From NCBI GenBank assembly GCA_022376925.1, contig JAIOJX010000002.1:42245501-42309500 (forward strand): 64,000 bases of DNA, read 5' to 3'. Shown here piece after piece: positions 53,203 through 64,000 of this stretch (the first letter of the stretch is position 1; every line of letters begins with the position of its first letter). The notes under the pieces are model-generated. The model did no database searches. It saw only the letters and a list, made by a program, of their open reading frames with translations, and was not told where the DNA came from. The DNA is from Tragulus kanchil (taxonomy: Eukaryota; Chordata; Mammalia; Artiodactyla; Tragulidae). Made by a program: the position numbers and the translations under genes.

Positions 53203-55480
53203 CTCTTTCCAAGAAGAAAAGTCAGTGTATGAAAGAGTATTTTATATTTCTTTTGCCTTGATAATGTGGTTTTTATGAGATTCATATGAGTATTAAAAAC
53301 TTTAATGCAGTTTCCTCTTCAGATGAATATTAGTCCCCTTCCATGATGCTAGTATTTTTTTAAATTAATACAGTAGAGTTGTGTTTTGATACATAGTTCA
53401 ATTTTTTTGTCTTCTTTGGTTAATTGAAACAATTTTTTCAGTTAATAATTATGTTTATTGTACAGAACAATGTTTTGGGGCTCTATGTGTTTCTGCTGGA
53501 AACCATTTTCACATACATTTATTTCTTTGTGGATTATTTATTACTTGTTTAAAATACTTGGCTTTTTGAAGTGTACCCCTTAGACTTAAATCAGAGATAG
53601 TATAGCATTTCCACCCTATAGTCCCAGATGCCAATCCTCTTCAAAGGGTTCTTCATTAAGCCGTGTTACCCACATTATAATTTTAAAGGTTGCTTATTGA
53701 ATTCTTTAAAAGATTGTTTCAAAGATAAAGAAATACAGAGTATAAAAAAAAATTCTCCAACATGTTTCTACTCCTGTTTCATAAACTAACAACCAACGTA
53801 ACAACCACAATTAACAAATTATTTTGCATTATTCTGTTCCTTTCTTCCTGTTCATATTCAAAGTATATGCTCATTTGCAGAAAGATTATATCTTAATATT
53901 CTGTTATAACACATACTGCAACCTGAGTTTTGCATTTAGTACCTCAGGTGAAACCTTCCAGATCACATACAAGCTTAATTCATAAGTTTTACCTTCTGTA
54001 TAATAAAATTATATAGAGTTATTTTTTCATTTTCTTAATTTGTTCAAACCAACAACATACAGTGTTAAGTTCTTTTTTTGGCTAATTGGTTATGTCACTA
54101 AGGTGCAAACTAATAAGGAATAATAACCCTTTTCTTAAAATATTTATTAGCAGTGTCAGCAAAAAGTATGATATAAGATAAATTTGAAAGTGTAAACTTT
54201 GAAGTTGGGCTATACAGTATGACCCACAATTTGAAAAAATAAAATGAATAGATGTTACTGAGGCAGTTAAGTGTTTTGTTAAAAATAGCTGTTTTAATCT
54301 CCATTTTGGAGCTGGGCCTGTGGTCTCATTACTATGTCTCTGAGAAATGTGGTTTTTATGAGATTCATATGAGTATTAAAAACTTTAATGCAGTTTCCTC
54401 TTCAGATGAATATTAGTCCCCTTCCATGATGCTAGTATTTTTTTAAATTAATACAGTAGAGTTGTGTTTTGATACATAGTTCAATTTTTTTGTCTTCTTT
54501 GGTTAATTGAAACAATTTTTTCAGTTAATAATTATGTTTATTGTACAGAACAATGTTTTGGGGCTCTATGTGTTTCTGCTGGAAACCATTTTCACATACA
54601 TTTATTTCTTTGTGGATTATTTATTACTTGTTTAAAATACTTGGCTTTTTGAAGTGTACCCCTTAGACTTAAATCAGAGATAGTATAGCATTTCCACCCT
54701 ATAGTCCCAGATGCCAATCCTCTTCAAAGGGTTCTTCATTAAGCCGTGTTACCCACATTATAATTTTAAAGGTTGCTTATTGAATTCTTTAAAAGATTGT
54801 TTCAAAGATAAAGAAATACAGAGTATAAAAAAAAATTCTCCAACATGTTTCTACTCCTGTTTCATAAACTAACAACCAACGTAACAACCACAATTAACAA
54901 ATTATTTTGCATTATTCTGTTCCTTTCTTCCTGTTCATATTCAAAGTATATGCTCATTTGCAGAAAGATTATATCTTAATATTCTGTTATAACACATACT
55001 GCAACCTGAGTTTTGCATTTAGTACCTCAGGTGAAACCTTCCAGATCACATACAAGCTTAATTCATAAGTTTTACCTTCTGTATAATAAAATTATATAGA
55101 GTTATTTTTTCATTTTCTTAATTTGTTCAAACCAACAACATACAGTGTTAAGTTCTTTTTTTGGCTAATTGGTTATGTCACTAAGGTGCAAACTAATAAG
55201 GAATAATAACCCTTTTCTTAAAATATTTATTAGCAGTGTCAGCAAAAAGTATGATATAAGATAAATTTGAAAGTGTAAACTTTGAAGTTGGGCTATACAG
55301 TATGACCCACAATTTGAAAAAAATAAAATGAATAGATGTTACTGAGGCAGTTAAGTGTTTTGTTAAAAATAGCTGTTTTAATCTCCATTTTGGAGCTGGG
55401 CCTGTGGTCTCATTACTATGTCTCTGAGAAATGTGGAAATTAGTAGGGAAAGGTAGAAACTGGGTTATCTTTTATTGTAT
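53203..55480 (+). other. RIPK2: RIPK2 3' UTR and downstream flank
   Basis: AT-rich sequence following the stop codon. Candidate polyadenylation signals on the sense strand are ATTAAA about 90 bases after the stop and AATAAA near 54002 and 54238 (repeated near 55086 and 55321 in the duplicate). I cannot decide which is used. The 53263-55436 duplication doubles most of this stretch. No other gene or repeat recognised. Confidence 0.55.
53263..55436. repeat. direct duplication 16 (period 1083-1084)
   Basis: Copies 53263-54352 and 54346-55436 share AATGTGG at the join; one A-run indel. 3' UTR and flank. Confidence 0.92.
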
Positions 55481-55553
55481 CTTTTTTTTTTTTTTGACCA
55501 CTTCTATTGATCTTTCACTTATATATCTTTGTTCTTTGGCCCGTGTGGGCCTC
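55481..55553 (-). mobile_element. CHR-2-like SINE tail fragment (duplicated at 56577-56650)
   Basis: Only the 3' tail part of the SINE (minus strand) remains, ending abruptly in GTGTGGGCCTC; a 5'-truncated insertion. Confidence 0.75.
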
Positions 55554-55648
55554 AAGTTATTTTGAATATTGATGGTTTCAGATTAACATATCAATTTGAT
55601 GATGTGGTATCTGTGTTGATAAAGTGAACTTTGCCCTGTTTATTTTTT

Positions 55649-55917
55649 GGGGGGGACGGAGGGTTGGGGAAGGAGGGGGGCAGGTCACTTCTGTTGGTCT
55701 TTCATTTATCTATTTTCATCCTTCTTTGTTCTTTGGTGGCCTCTGTTGTCGCAGAGCACGGGCTCTGGGCGCATGCGCCTCAGAGCTCCGGCTCGGTAAT
55801 TGGACACATCGGTTTAGCCACTCCGCGGCATATGGGATCTTCCCAGGCCGGGGATCAAACCAGAGCCCCTTGCACTGCAAGGCAGTGTCCTTACCCACTG
55901 GATCACCAGGAAAGCCC
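55649..55917 (-). mobile_element. CHR-2-like SINE (duplicated at 56746-57018)
   Basis: Antisense copy lacking the segment after CTTTGG that normally reads CCCGTGTGGGCC. A 17-bp target duplication TGCCCTGTTTATTTTTT flanks it at 55632-55648 and 55918-55934. Confidence 0.9.
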
Positions 55918-55934
55918 TGCCCTGTTTATTTTTT

Positions 55935-57890
55935 TAATAATTTATTTTATTTTTTAAATGAAGGATAATGGCTTTACCCTATCTCCCTCCCCAGCCCACC
56001 CCTCCAGGTTATTACAGAGCCCGTTTGAGTTTCCTGAGTTGTACAGCAAACTCCCATTGGTTATCTATTTACATATGGTTATGTAGGTTTCCATGTTATT
56101 TTTTCCATATATCTCACCCTCGCCTCCCTGCAAATAATCAGTACTGTCTTTCTAGATTGCACATATATGCATTAGTATACAATATTTATCTCTCTCTGAC
56201 TTACTTCACTCTGTATAATGGGCTTTGGGTTTTATCTGCCTCATTAGAACTGACTCAAATGCATTCCTTTTTATGGTTGAGTAATATTCCACTGTATATA
56301 TGTACCACAGCTTCTTTATCCATTCATCTGCTGATGGATATCAAGGTTGCTTCCATGTTCTAGCTATTGTAAATAGTGCTGCAAAGGAACTATACAGTAT
56401 GACCCACAATTTAAAAAAAATAAAATGAATAGATGTTACTGAGGCAGTTAAGTGTTTTGTTAAAAATAGCTGTTTTAATCTCCATTTTGGAGCTGGGCCT
56501 GTGGTCTCATTACTATGTCTCTGAGAAATGTGGAAATTAGTAGGGAAAGGTAGAAACTGGGTTATCTTTTATTGTATCTTTTTTTTTTTTTTGACCACTT
56601 CTATTGATCTTTCACTTATATATCTTTGTTCTTTGGCCCGTGTGGGCCTCAAGTTATTTTGAATATTGATGGTTTCAGATTAACATATCAATTTGATGAT
56701 GTGGTATCTGTGTTGATAAAGTGAACTTTGCCCTGTTTATTTTTTGGGGGGGACGGAGGGTTGGGGAAGGAGGGGGGCGGGCGGGCCACTTCTGTTGGTC
56801 TTTCATTTATCTATTTTCATCCTTCTTTGTTCTTTGGTGGCCTCTGTTGTCGCAGAGCACGGGCTCTGGGCGCATGCGCCTCAGAGCTCCGGCTCGGTAA
56901 TTGGACACATCGGTTTAGCCACTCCGCGGCATATGGGATCTTCCCAGGCCGGGGATCAAACCAGAGCCCCTTGCACTGCAAGGCAGTGTCCTTACCCACT
57001 GGATCACCAGGAAAGCCCTGCCCTGTTTATTTTTTTAATAATTTATTTTATTTTTTAAATGAAGGATAATGGCTTTACCCTATCTCCCTCCCCAGCCCAC
57101 CCCTCCAGGTTATTACAGAGCCCGTTTGAGTTTCCTGAGTTGTACAGCAAACTCCCATTGGTTATCTATTTACATATGGTTATGTAGGTTTCCATGTTAT
57201 TTTTTCCATATATCTCACCCTCGCCTCCCTGCAAATAATCAGTACTGTCTTTCTAGATTGCACATATATGCATTAGTATACAATATTTATCTCTCTCTGA
57301 CTTACTTCACTCTGTATAATGGGCTTTGGGTTTTATCTGCCTCATTAGAACTGACTCAAATGCATTCCTTTTTATGGTTGAGTAATATTCCACTGTATAT
57401 ATGTACCACAGCTTCTTTATCCATTCATCTGCTGATGGATATCAAGGTTGCTTCCATGTTCTAGCTATTGTAAATAGTGCTGCAAAGAACTATGGGGTAC
57501 ATGTGTCTCTTTCAGTTTTGATCTCCTCAGGGTATATGCCTACTAGTGGAATTGCTGGGTCATATGGTGGTTTTATACCTAGTTTTTTAAGGAATCTCCA
57601 TTACTGTCTTCCATAGTGGCTGTATCAATTTACATTCCCACCAACAGTGCAAGAGGGTTCCCTTTTCTCCACACCTTCAGCATTTATTGTTTGTAAACAT
57701 TTTGATGATGGCCATTCTGACTGGTTTAGATAATATCTCATTGTAGTTTTGATTTGCATTTCTCTAATAATGAGTGATATTGGACATCTTTTCATGTGTT
57801 TCTTGGCCATTTATATGTCTTCTTCGGAAAGATGTCTTTTCCCCACTTTTTGATCGGGTTGTTTGTGTTTTTTGGGTATTGAGTTGTATG
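55935..57890 (-). mobile_element. L1 3' end, antisense (interrupted by duplication 17; part again at 58612-58985)
   Basis: Reversed L1 3' UTR and ORF2 end: CATTAGTATACAATATTTAT, GTTGAGTAATATTCCACTGT, ATTGCTGGGTCATATGGTGG and CCCACCAACAGTGCAAGAGG. Copy 1 runs to 56393 and the locus continues from 57019 to about 57890. Confidence 0.8.
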
Positions 57891-59700
57891 CATTGCCCTG
57901 TTTTGTTTTGTTTTTTAATCTTCTGCCTAGATCTAAAGACTCAAAGTTTCCAGTCTGTATACTTACGACTCTGCACATCAGCCACTTTCTCCCGTAACTG
58001 ATACAGTTATCCATCATTTCAGCTCTGCAGACTTTTTCTGCATGAATAACAATGTCCTGACATGATGACAAGGATCAGGATGAATCTACAATGAGGTCAG
58101 CCCTTAATAGAATTGTTTCAGTCTCAGCAGCCAGTTTTCATTATACCAATATTTGATAACACGGTGGTGTTTAGGGGGATGTGCAACAGGGTATTGTGAG
58201 TATGACCTGTCAGTATAGAACAAGGCCTGGCATAGACACTTACTCAATATCTCTTTAATGAATTGTCAGTGGAATGAAAGCTGGATAAGAGAGGAGGAAG
58301 ATGTCCCCTTGAAATCATATTTTCTAAGATGCAATACAAATACAGCTGGTAGTGGATGGGATTGTTTTAAGTAGTATGCAGACAAACAGCACTAACATTT
58401 GAGTCACATAGGATGGTCTTTTTAATCAAGTCTAGTTAAGGAAAGGAGAATGTTAAAAAGATGCTATCATCCTTTATCCCCGTTATCATCCTTTATTAAC
58501 AAAAGGGTACTAGACTTCAGGATTTGTAGCAGGAATTTTACAACTTTTTAAATTGTATTTCATTTGAAAATGACCTACATATGTGGTACCATTTTCTATT
58601 TATAACATACACTCAGGGTATATGCCTACTAGTGGAATTGCTGGGTCATATGGTGGTTTTATACCTAGTTTTTTAAGGAATCTCCATTACTGTCTTCCAT
58701 AGTGGCTGTATCAATTTACATTCCCACCAACAGTGCAAGAGGGTTCCCTTTTCTCCACACCTTCAGCATTTATTGTTTGTAAACATTTTGATGATGGCCA
58801 TTCTGACTGGTTTAGATAATATCTCATTGTAGTTTTGATTTGCATTTCTCTAATAATGAGTGATATTGGACATCTTTTCATGTGTTTCTTGGCCATTTAT
58901 ATGTCTTCTTCGGAAAGATGTCTTTTCCCCACTTTTTGATCGGGTTGTTTGTGTTTTTTGGGTATTGAGTTGTATGCATTGCCCTGTTTTGTTTTGTTTT
59001 TTAATCTTCTGCCTAGATCTAAAGACTCAAAGTTTCCAGTCTGTATACTTACGACTCTGCACATCAGCCACTTTCTCCCGTAACTGATACAGTTATCCAT
59101 CATTTCAGCTCTGCAGACTTTTTCTGCATGAATAACAATGTCCTGACATGATGACAAGGATCAGGATGAATCTACAATGAGGTCAGCCCTTAATAGAATT
59201 GTTTCAGTCTCAGCAGCCAGTTTTCATTATACCAATATTTGATAACACGGTGGTGTTTAGGGGGATGTGCAACAGGGTATTGTGAGTATGACCTGTCAGT
59301 ATAGAACAAGGCCTGGCATAGACACTTACTCAATATCTCTTTAATGAATTGTCAGTGGAATGAAAGCTGGATAAGAGAGGAGGAAGATGTCCCCTTGAAA
59401 TCATATTTTCTAAGATGCAATACAAATACAGCTGGTAGTGGATGGGATTGTTTTAAGTAGTATGCAGACAAACAGCACTAACATTTGAGTCACATAGGAT
59501 GGTCTTTTTAATCAAGTCTAGTTAAGGAAAGGAGAATGTTAAAAAGATGCTATCATCCTTTATCCCCGTTATCATCCTTTATTAACAAAAGGGTACTAGA
59601 CTTCAGGATTTGTAGCAGGAATTTTACAACTTTTTAAATTGTATTTCATTTGAAAATGACCTACATATGTGGTACCATTTTTCTATTTATAACATACACT
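57526..59700. repeat. direct duplication 18 (period 1086-1087)
   Basis: Copies 57526-58613 and 58612-59700, sharing two bases at the join; one T-run indel near 59680. It contains an antisense L1 ORF2 fragment. Confidence 0.92.
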
Positions 59701-59750
59701 ATGTAAAATGTTTATTTTATAATATTCAAATAAAAAATATTTAAAGTACT
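57895..59750. other. intergenic sequence downstream of RIPK2
   Basis: Apart from the duplicated L1 piece no repeat or gene recognised. Duplication 18 repeats it almost fully. Confidence 0.55.
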
Positions 59751-60056
59751 GGACTTTCCTGGTGGCCCAGAGGGTAAAGAGTCTGCCTTGCAGTACAAGG
59801 GATGCCAGTTCGAGCCCTGGCCTGGGAAGATCCTACGTGCTGTGGAGCAGCTGGACTGATGTGTCCAATCACCGAGCCGGAGCTCTGGAGCGCATGCGCC
59901 CTGAGCCGGTGCTCTGCAACAACAGAGGCCACTGCGATGGGAGGCCCTCACGGGCCAAAGAACAAAGATGGATGAAAATAGATAAATGAAAGACCAATAG
60001 AAGTGGCCTGCCCGCCCCCCTCCCGCCCCAACACACCCTCCCCCCCTAAAAAAAAA
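59751..60056 (+). mobile_element. CHR-2-like SINE, full length
   Basis: Sense copy with the C-rich tail unit and an A-rich end, immediately upstream of the deleted L1. Confidence 0.92.
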
Positions 60057-60129
60057 CTACATGTGGACCAATTGATAATACTTATTTAACTGAAAGTCTA
60101 CAAAAAATCTCATATAACCTAGATGACAA

Positions 60130-62292
60130 CTAAGACCCCCATATAACCAGGTAAGAAAGGGGAAAAGGAGAAGGAGAGGAATTAGGACAGGATACATTCC
60201 CTTGGGGAGGAACTGTGGAAAAAAAATACTTCCTTACCCTAGGAACCTCCTTCAGTGGCTGGGAGGTCTGCCAGGACAGATCGGGAGCTTTAGAGGCAAG
60301 TGCAGATGCTGACCTAGACCCCCGAAGGACAAAGAGGCCACCACAGACGGCTTCTACAGCCATCACACCGCTCCGGAGGCACACCTGTTGCCAGGCTCAG
60401 CTACTCAGTGCTGAAACTTGGGCTTCACCACACAGACCAGGGGAGGAGACCTGGTCTGGCTACACGGAGACGGTGGCGTGCGAGCCTGGAATGTGGCCCA
60501 GCTGCAACCTGGGGTGTGCACAGGACAGTGCAGGTCTGCTGTAGGAACCACCTTGTCAGCACAGGAAGGGGAGGATGGGCGTGGGTCCACCCTGGCAGCT
60601 TCATTTAACCTTACAGTGACGCAGGCTGCCAGTTGCAGAGGTTTTGCACTTTGTGGGTGTGAACATGTGGAGGCAGGGCTGAAATCTGATCCACTTACTA
60701 GCACTCCCACAGTGCGCACAGGAACCAGCTTCTGCAGGTTTTCATGCTAGTGGCTTTGTGAGTACACACGCATGCCTAAGGAACCTCCAAGCCATCTATG
60801 GCACTCCACTGTGGCTGCAGGAGACAGTGCCAGCAATGGTGATCTTTGTTGGCATGCACACCAGGTGGCAGGTGACATCACAGTTGCATTGACTAGCAAA
60901 CAGCTCTTGGGGAGAACGTGCAGCAGCTCCTTTCCAGGAGAGAGCCCTCCAGTCCCATCTACCTCACACCTTGTCTTAAAACTGTACTTAAAACTTCAAC
61001 AACTGGTCGAAAGACACGACCTCCAACAGGATTGTGACAACCACAAAGGGGAACCCTCTGCCCAACATTCACTGCAAGCACTGATCACCTTGACACCAGC
61101 CATACCCCCATTAAGGGAACGAGGGCCAGCACACCCTAAGAAATACGTGGCAAGCACTTACACTAGAAACAGCTCTTGCACCAAAGTGTTGGACTCATAC
61201 AGTTTACACGTGGTCGCTCCCATATAAAAACTGCCCTTCAAGACCATAGTAGACAGCTGTTTCTCCTAACTTCAGAAGTCAGAGCAATATAAGGAAAATA
61301 GAAACACAGAGGAGCTACCCTCAATGAAAAGAACAAGGGAAATCCTCTGAAAAAACAATGAAACAGACCCTACCAGTCTACAAGACCACAGTTTCAAATA
61401 ATCAGTAATAAAATTCCTGTAGAAATTAATGAAGAAAAAAAAGCAGGTCACTGTAACAAGGAACTAAAGAACATACAGAGGAGCCAATCAAAGTTAAACA
61501 ACTCAATTGCTGAGATGAAAACTGAACTGAAGGCAATAAATAGCAAACTAAATGAGTAAGTGATCTAGAAAATAGGATAAGGGAAGTCAGTCATCAGAAC
61601 AGCAGACAGGAAGACAAATTCTTAAAATGAAAGCAACATATGAGATCTATGGGATAATATAAAGCATGTCGATCTACACATAATAGGAATCCCAAAAGGA
61701 AAAGAGAGAAAAGGATTGAAAATGGATTTGAAATGCTGGAGGAGGTGTAGTGAAAGGGGAACCCTCTTGCACTGTTGGTGGGAATACGAACTGATAGAGC
61801 CACTATGGAAGACAGTGTGGAGAGTCCTCAAAAAACTAGGACTAGAGCCACCATATGACCCAGCAATCCCACTACTAGGCATATACCCTGAGGAAATCAA
61901 AATTGAAAGAGACACAGGTACCCCATTGTTCATTGCAGCACTATTTACAATAGCTAGAACATGGAAGCAGCCTAGATGTCCATCAACAGATGAATGTGTA
62001 AAGAAGCTGTGGTACATATATACAGTGGAATATTACTCAACCATAAAAAGGAATGCATTTGAATCGGTTCTAATGAGGTGGATGAATCTAGAACCTGTTA
62101 TACAGAGTGAGATATGTCAGAGAGGGAAAGATAAATATTGTATACTGACATGTGTATGGAATGTAGAAAGACGGTGCTGATAAATGAATATGCAGAGCAA
62201 CAATGGAGAGGTGGACATGGAGGACAGTCTTACGGACATTGCTGTGAGGGAGGGGATATGCTGTGGGACTAGAGGATTGCAAACAGAATACC
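60130..62292 (+). mobile_element. L1 with a large internal deletion (GC-rich 5' region joined to ORF2 end)
   Basis: From about 60130 to 61250 is GC-rich sequence resembling a hoofed-mammal L1 5' UTR. It is followed by ORF1-like A-rich sequence to about 61570. It then passes within 150 bases to the ORF2 C-terminus, open for 154 codons at 61716-62180 ([40 protein letters not shown]), and a 3' UTR. A full L1 is 6-8 kb, so roughly 4 kb or more is missing. The ORF2 end is certain; the 5' UTR call is less so. Confidence 0.65.
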
Positions 62293-62739
62293 TGTTGCGC
62301 TAAGGAAATGGTAATAATTTAGATTATAACTTGGCCACATAACACAATCACCAAACTCTGAGTTTCCTGAAAGATATAAAGGCCTGACTCACATTCCTAA
62401 GTTGTTTTTACAAGAAGCAGATCCCCTTCCAGATGAAAACTACTGACCACAAGAAAATAGACCCTAAACTAGTTGAAACCAGATGATTTTTGATGCTTGA
62501 AATTTCACTTTGAGGCCAACTAATACAAGAACTATCCATGGGTTGATCACACTGCTCCTTGAATGCTATAAAACTACTCACTAACCCCTCCAAGGTGTGT
62601 CACACAGTCTTCACTGCATGAGCCCACTCTGGCCCACTTTGCCTGGCAAAGGAATAAAAGCTACTCTTTTCTACTTCACCCAAAACTCTGTCTTCATGTT
62701 TTCACTCAGTATTGGTGAACAGAGGCTATTTTAGCAACA
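62293..62739 (+). mobile_element. ERV solo LTR
   Basis: A 447-bp block with perfect inverted termini TGTTGC...GCAACA, a TATA box (GCTATAAAACT near 62568) and AATAAA near 62653, spaced as in a retroviral LTR. It truncates the L1 3' UTR. No obvious target duplication and no internal viral sequence, so a solo LTR, probably ERV1-like. Confidence 0.7.
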
Positions 62740-63332
62740 GTAGTTAACAACTAAAGAATAACCAAGATTGTTTAACTCTTGTAGGCTTGTTTGGCTGAAA
62801 CGTGCCAAATGTTTTTGCTGCAACAAATTCCCCTGGTAGTTCCTTCCTCCATCCACATCAAGAGAGGAAGGGAAACAGGCTTCATTCTTATCTGGCTAAA
62901 GAAAAACTGCAGTTTTGCTCCATCTGACAAACATCAGCTGCCTGGCCCAGGGGCCCATCTATCTCCATCTTAAATATTAATATCACACATTTTTCCCCAT
63001 AAGCTTGAGTTTTTCCACAAGCTGGAAAGTCTTTTTCTTTTTTTTAATCATCATGGAAGGCATTGAATCTGAACATGGATTCATGTCTATCTCCTTCTTC
63101 CCCAGCCTGATGCCCCTCCCACCAAGACTACTTATAACCAGCCAAAATATTACAAGCTTGTTCATATTTTTGTTAAAGGGCATTCTTATCATTCTTGTTA
63201 TAAAAATTTGTAGAAAAATGAGAAAAATCAAACGTGCCAAGTGAAGGCTATTACTGTTCAGAAATAATCTATTTTTCTGTTAACATATATTGTTATTAAA
63301 TATTTTGACAAAAATGGAATACCATTCATTTT
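62740..63332. other. intergenic, nothing recognised
   Basis: Single copy. An 85-codon minus frame and a 79-codon plus frame overlap here; neither resembles a known protein. Confidence 0.55.
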
Positions 63333-63603
63333 TTGCAGGGAGGGGGCACTTCTATTGGTCTTTCATCTATCTATTTTCATCCATCTTTGTTCTTTGGCCC
63401 GTGTGGGTCTCCCATCGCAGTGGCTTCTGTTGTCGCAGAGCACCAGCTCTGGGCGCATGCGCTCCAGAGCTCTGGCTCGGCAATTGGACACATAGGTTCA
63501 ACTGCTACGCGGCACGTGGGATCTTCCCAGGCCAGGGATCGAACTGGCACCCCTTGCACTGCAAGGCGGTGTCCTTACCCACTGGACCACCAGGGAAGCC
63601 CAG
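63333..63603 (-). mobile_element. CHR-2-like SINE
   Basis: Antisense near-consensus copy. Target duplication TACCATTCATTTT at 63320-63332 and 63604-63616. Confidence 0.93.
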
Positions 63604-63616
63604 TACCATTCATTTT

Positions 63617-64000
63617 GTTTAATAAAGTTTTTTCTCCATGTAACCAATCATTAAATCATCTGCATCAACATTTTTAAGAGTTGAATAGCATTCCATTGTG
63701 TGTGTGTACTATATATTTTAAATAGTTCTTGTATTTTTGCTATTAGAAAACTTCTTAAAAATTCTTGCAGATCCATATTTTACAAGACATTTGTTATTTT
63801 TCTTTCTTATTTCTTTTTGATTTCTTTTTTTAGAAATCAAGACATTTTAATCTTTTTTAAAATTATTATTTCAGAAATAAAATATGTCCTCTTACATCCT
63901 CAATAAGTTTTTAGGAAACACTGTCTAAGTACATCATCACCCTTATCAATCTCCCATTCAGGAAATTTACTTCTCTCTGAACATGTTTCCTGAAAAGCTT
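63617..64000. other. intergenic, nothing recognised
   Basis: AT-rich sequence to the window end with one phrase (GAATAGCATTCCATTGTG near 63684) that may be a small old antisense L1 remnant. Confidence 0.45.

Larger units (their letters stand above)
55293..57494. repeat. direct duplication 17 (period 1097-1101)
   Basis: Copies 55293-56393 and 56390-57494. Copies differ in the SINE tail (GGCAGGTCACTT against GGCGGGCGGGCCACTT). It contains an antisense SINE and an L1 3' end. Confidence 0.92.

Noticed and set aside
579..58613. Regular tandem array as a satellite or programmed amplification
   Set aside because: The eighteen pairs are unrelated to one another in sequence; each is simply a local repeat of whatever lies there, which does not fit a satellite.
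60130..61227. CpG-island promoter or new gene downstream of RIPK2 (109-151-codon frames)
   Set aside because: The block leads into L1 ORF1-like and ORF2 sequence, so an L1 5' region is the better explanation; frames on both strands overlap without conservation.

Overview
The window is mammalian nuclear DNA from an even-toed ungulate, almost certainly a ruminant. It carries BovB (RTE) LINE sequence, Bov-tA SINEs and CHR SINEs, together with L1 and ERV LTRs. The only protein-coding gene I can identify is RIPK2, the NOD1/NOD2 signalling kinase, on the + strand. Exons equivalent to human exons 2 to 11 are present, with GT-AG splice sites. They encode 482 residues aligning with human residues 59-540. 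Exon 1 (glycine-rich loop and catalytic lysine) lies upstream of base 1, so the window opens inside intron 1.

Layout: 1-7793 is intron 1 (old L1, Bov-tA, CHR-2 and an AT-rich palindromic tract). Exon 2 is at 7794-7947. Intron 2 contains a decayed sense-oriented BovB interrupted by an ERV LTR and by a GC-rich processed retrocopy with a 14-bp target-site duplication. Exon 3 is at 17228-17383. Intron 3 is long and holds L1, BovB and many SINEs. Exons 4-7 lie at 34872-42462, exons 8-11 at 45573-53202, and the stop codon is at 53200-53202. Downstream is the 3' UTR and then intergenic repeats, including an internally deleted L1 (about 60130-62292) and an ERV LTR with perfect inverted termini (62293-62739).

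The dominant structural signal is not biological function. I count eighteen direct, head-to-tail, nearly identical duplications with periods of only 1.04-1.17 kb. They add about 19.9 kb, so the unique content is about 44 kb. Junctions carry short filler, 1-7 bp overlaps or degraded sequence. The duplications cut through SINEs, L1 and RIPK2 exons 2, 8, 10 and 11 without regard to content. This is best explained as unmerged contig-end overlaps in the assembly, and any gene model built here must collapse them.

A CHR-2-like tRNA-derived SINE of about 260-320 bp is present at some seventeen independent sites, often with clean target-site duplications and little divergence, while Bov-tA and BovB copies are few and older. 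That is unlike cattle, sheep or deer and suggests a ruminant lineage with its own SINE expansion. A chevrotain (Tragulidae) is my guess, not a demonstrated identification. I found no non-coding RNA gene, CRISPR or previously unknown gene system.
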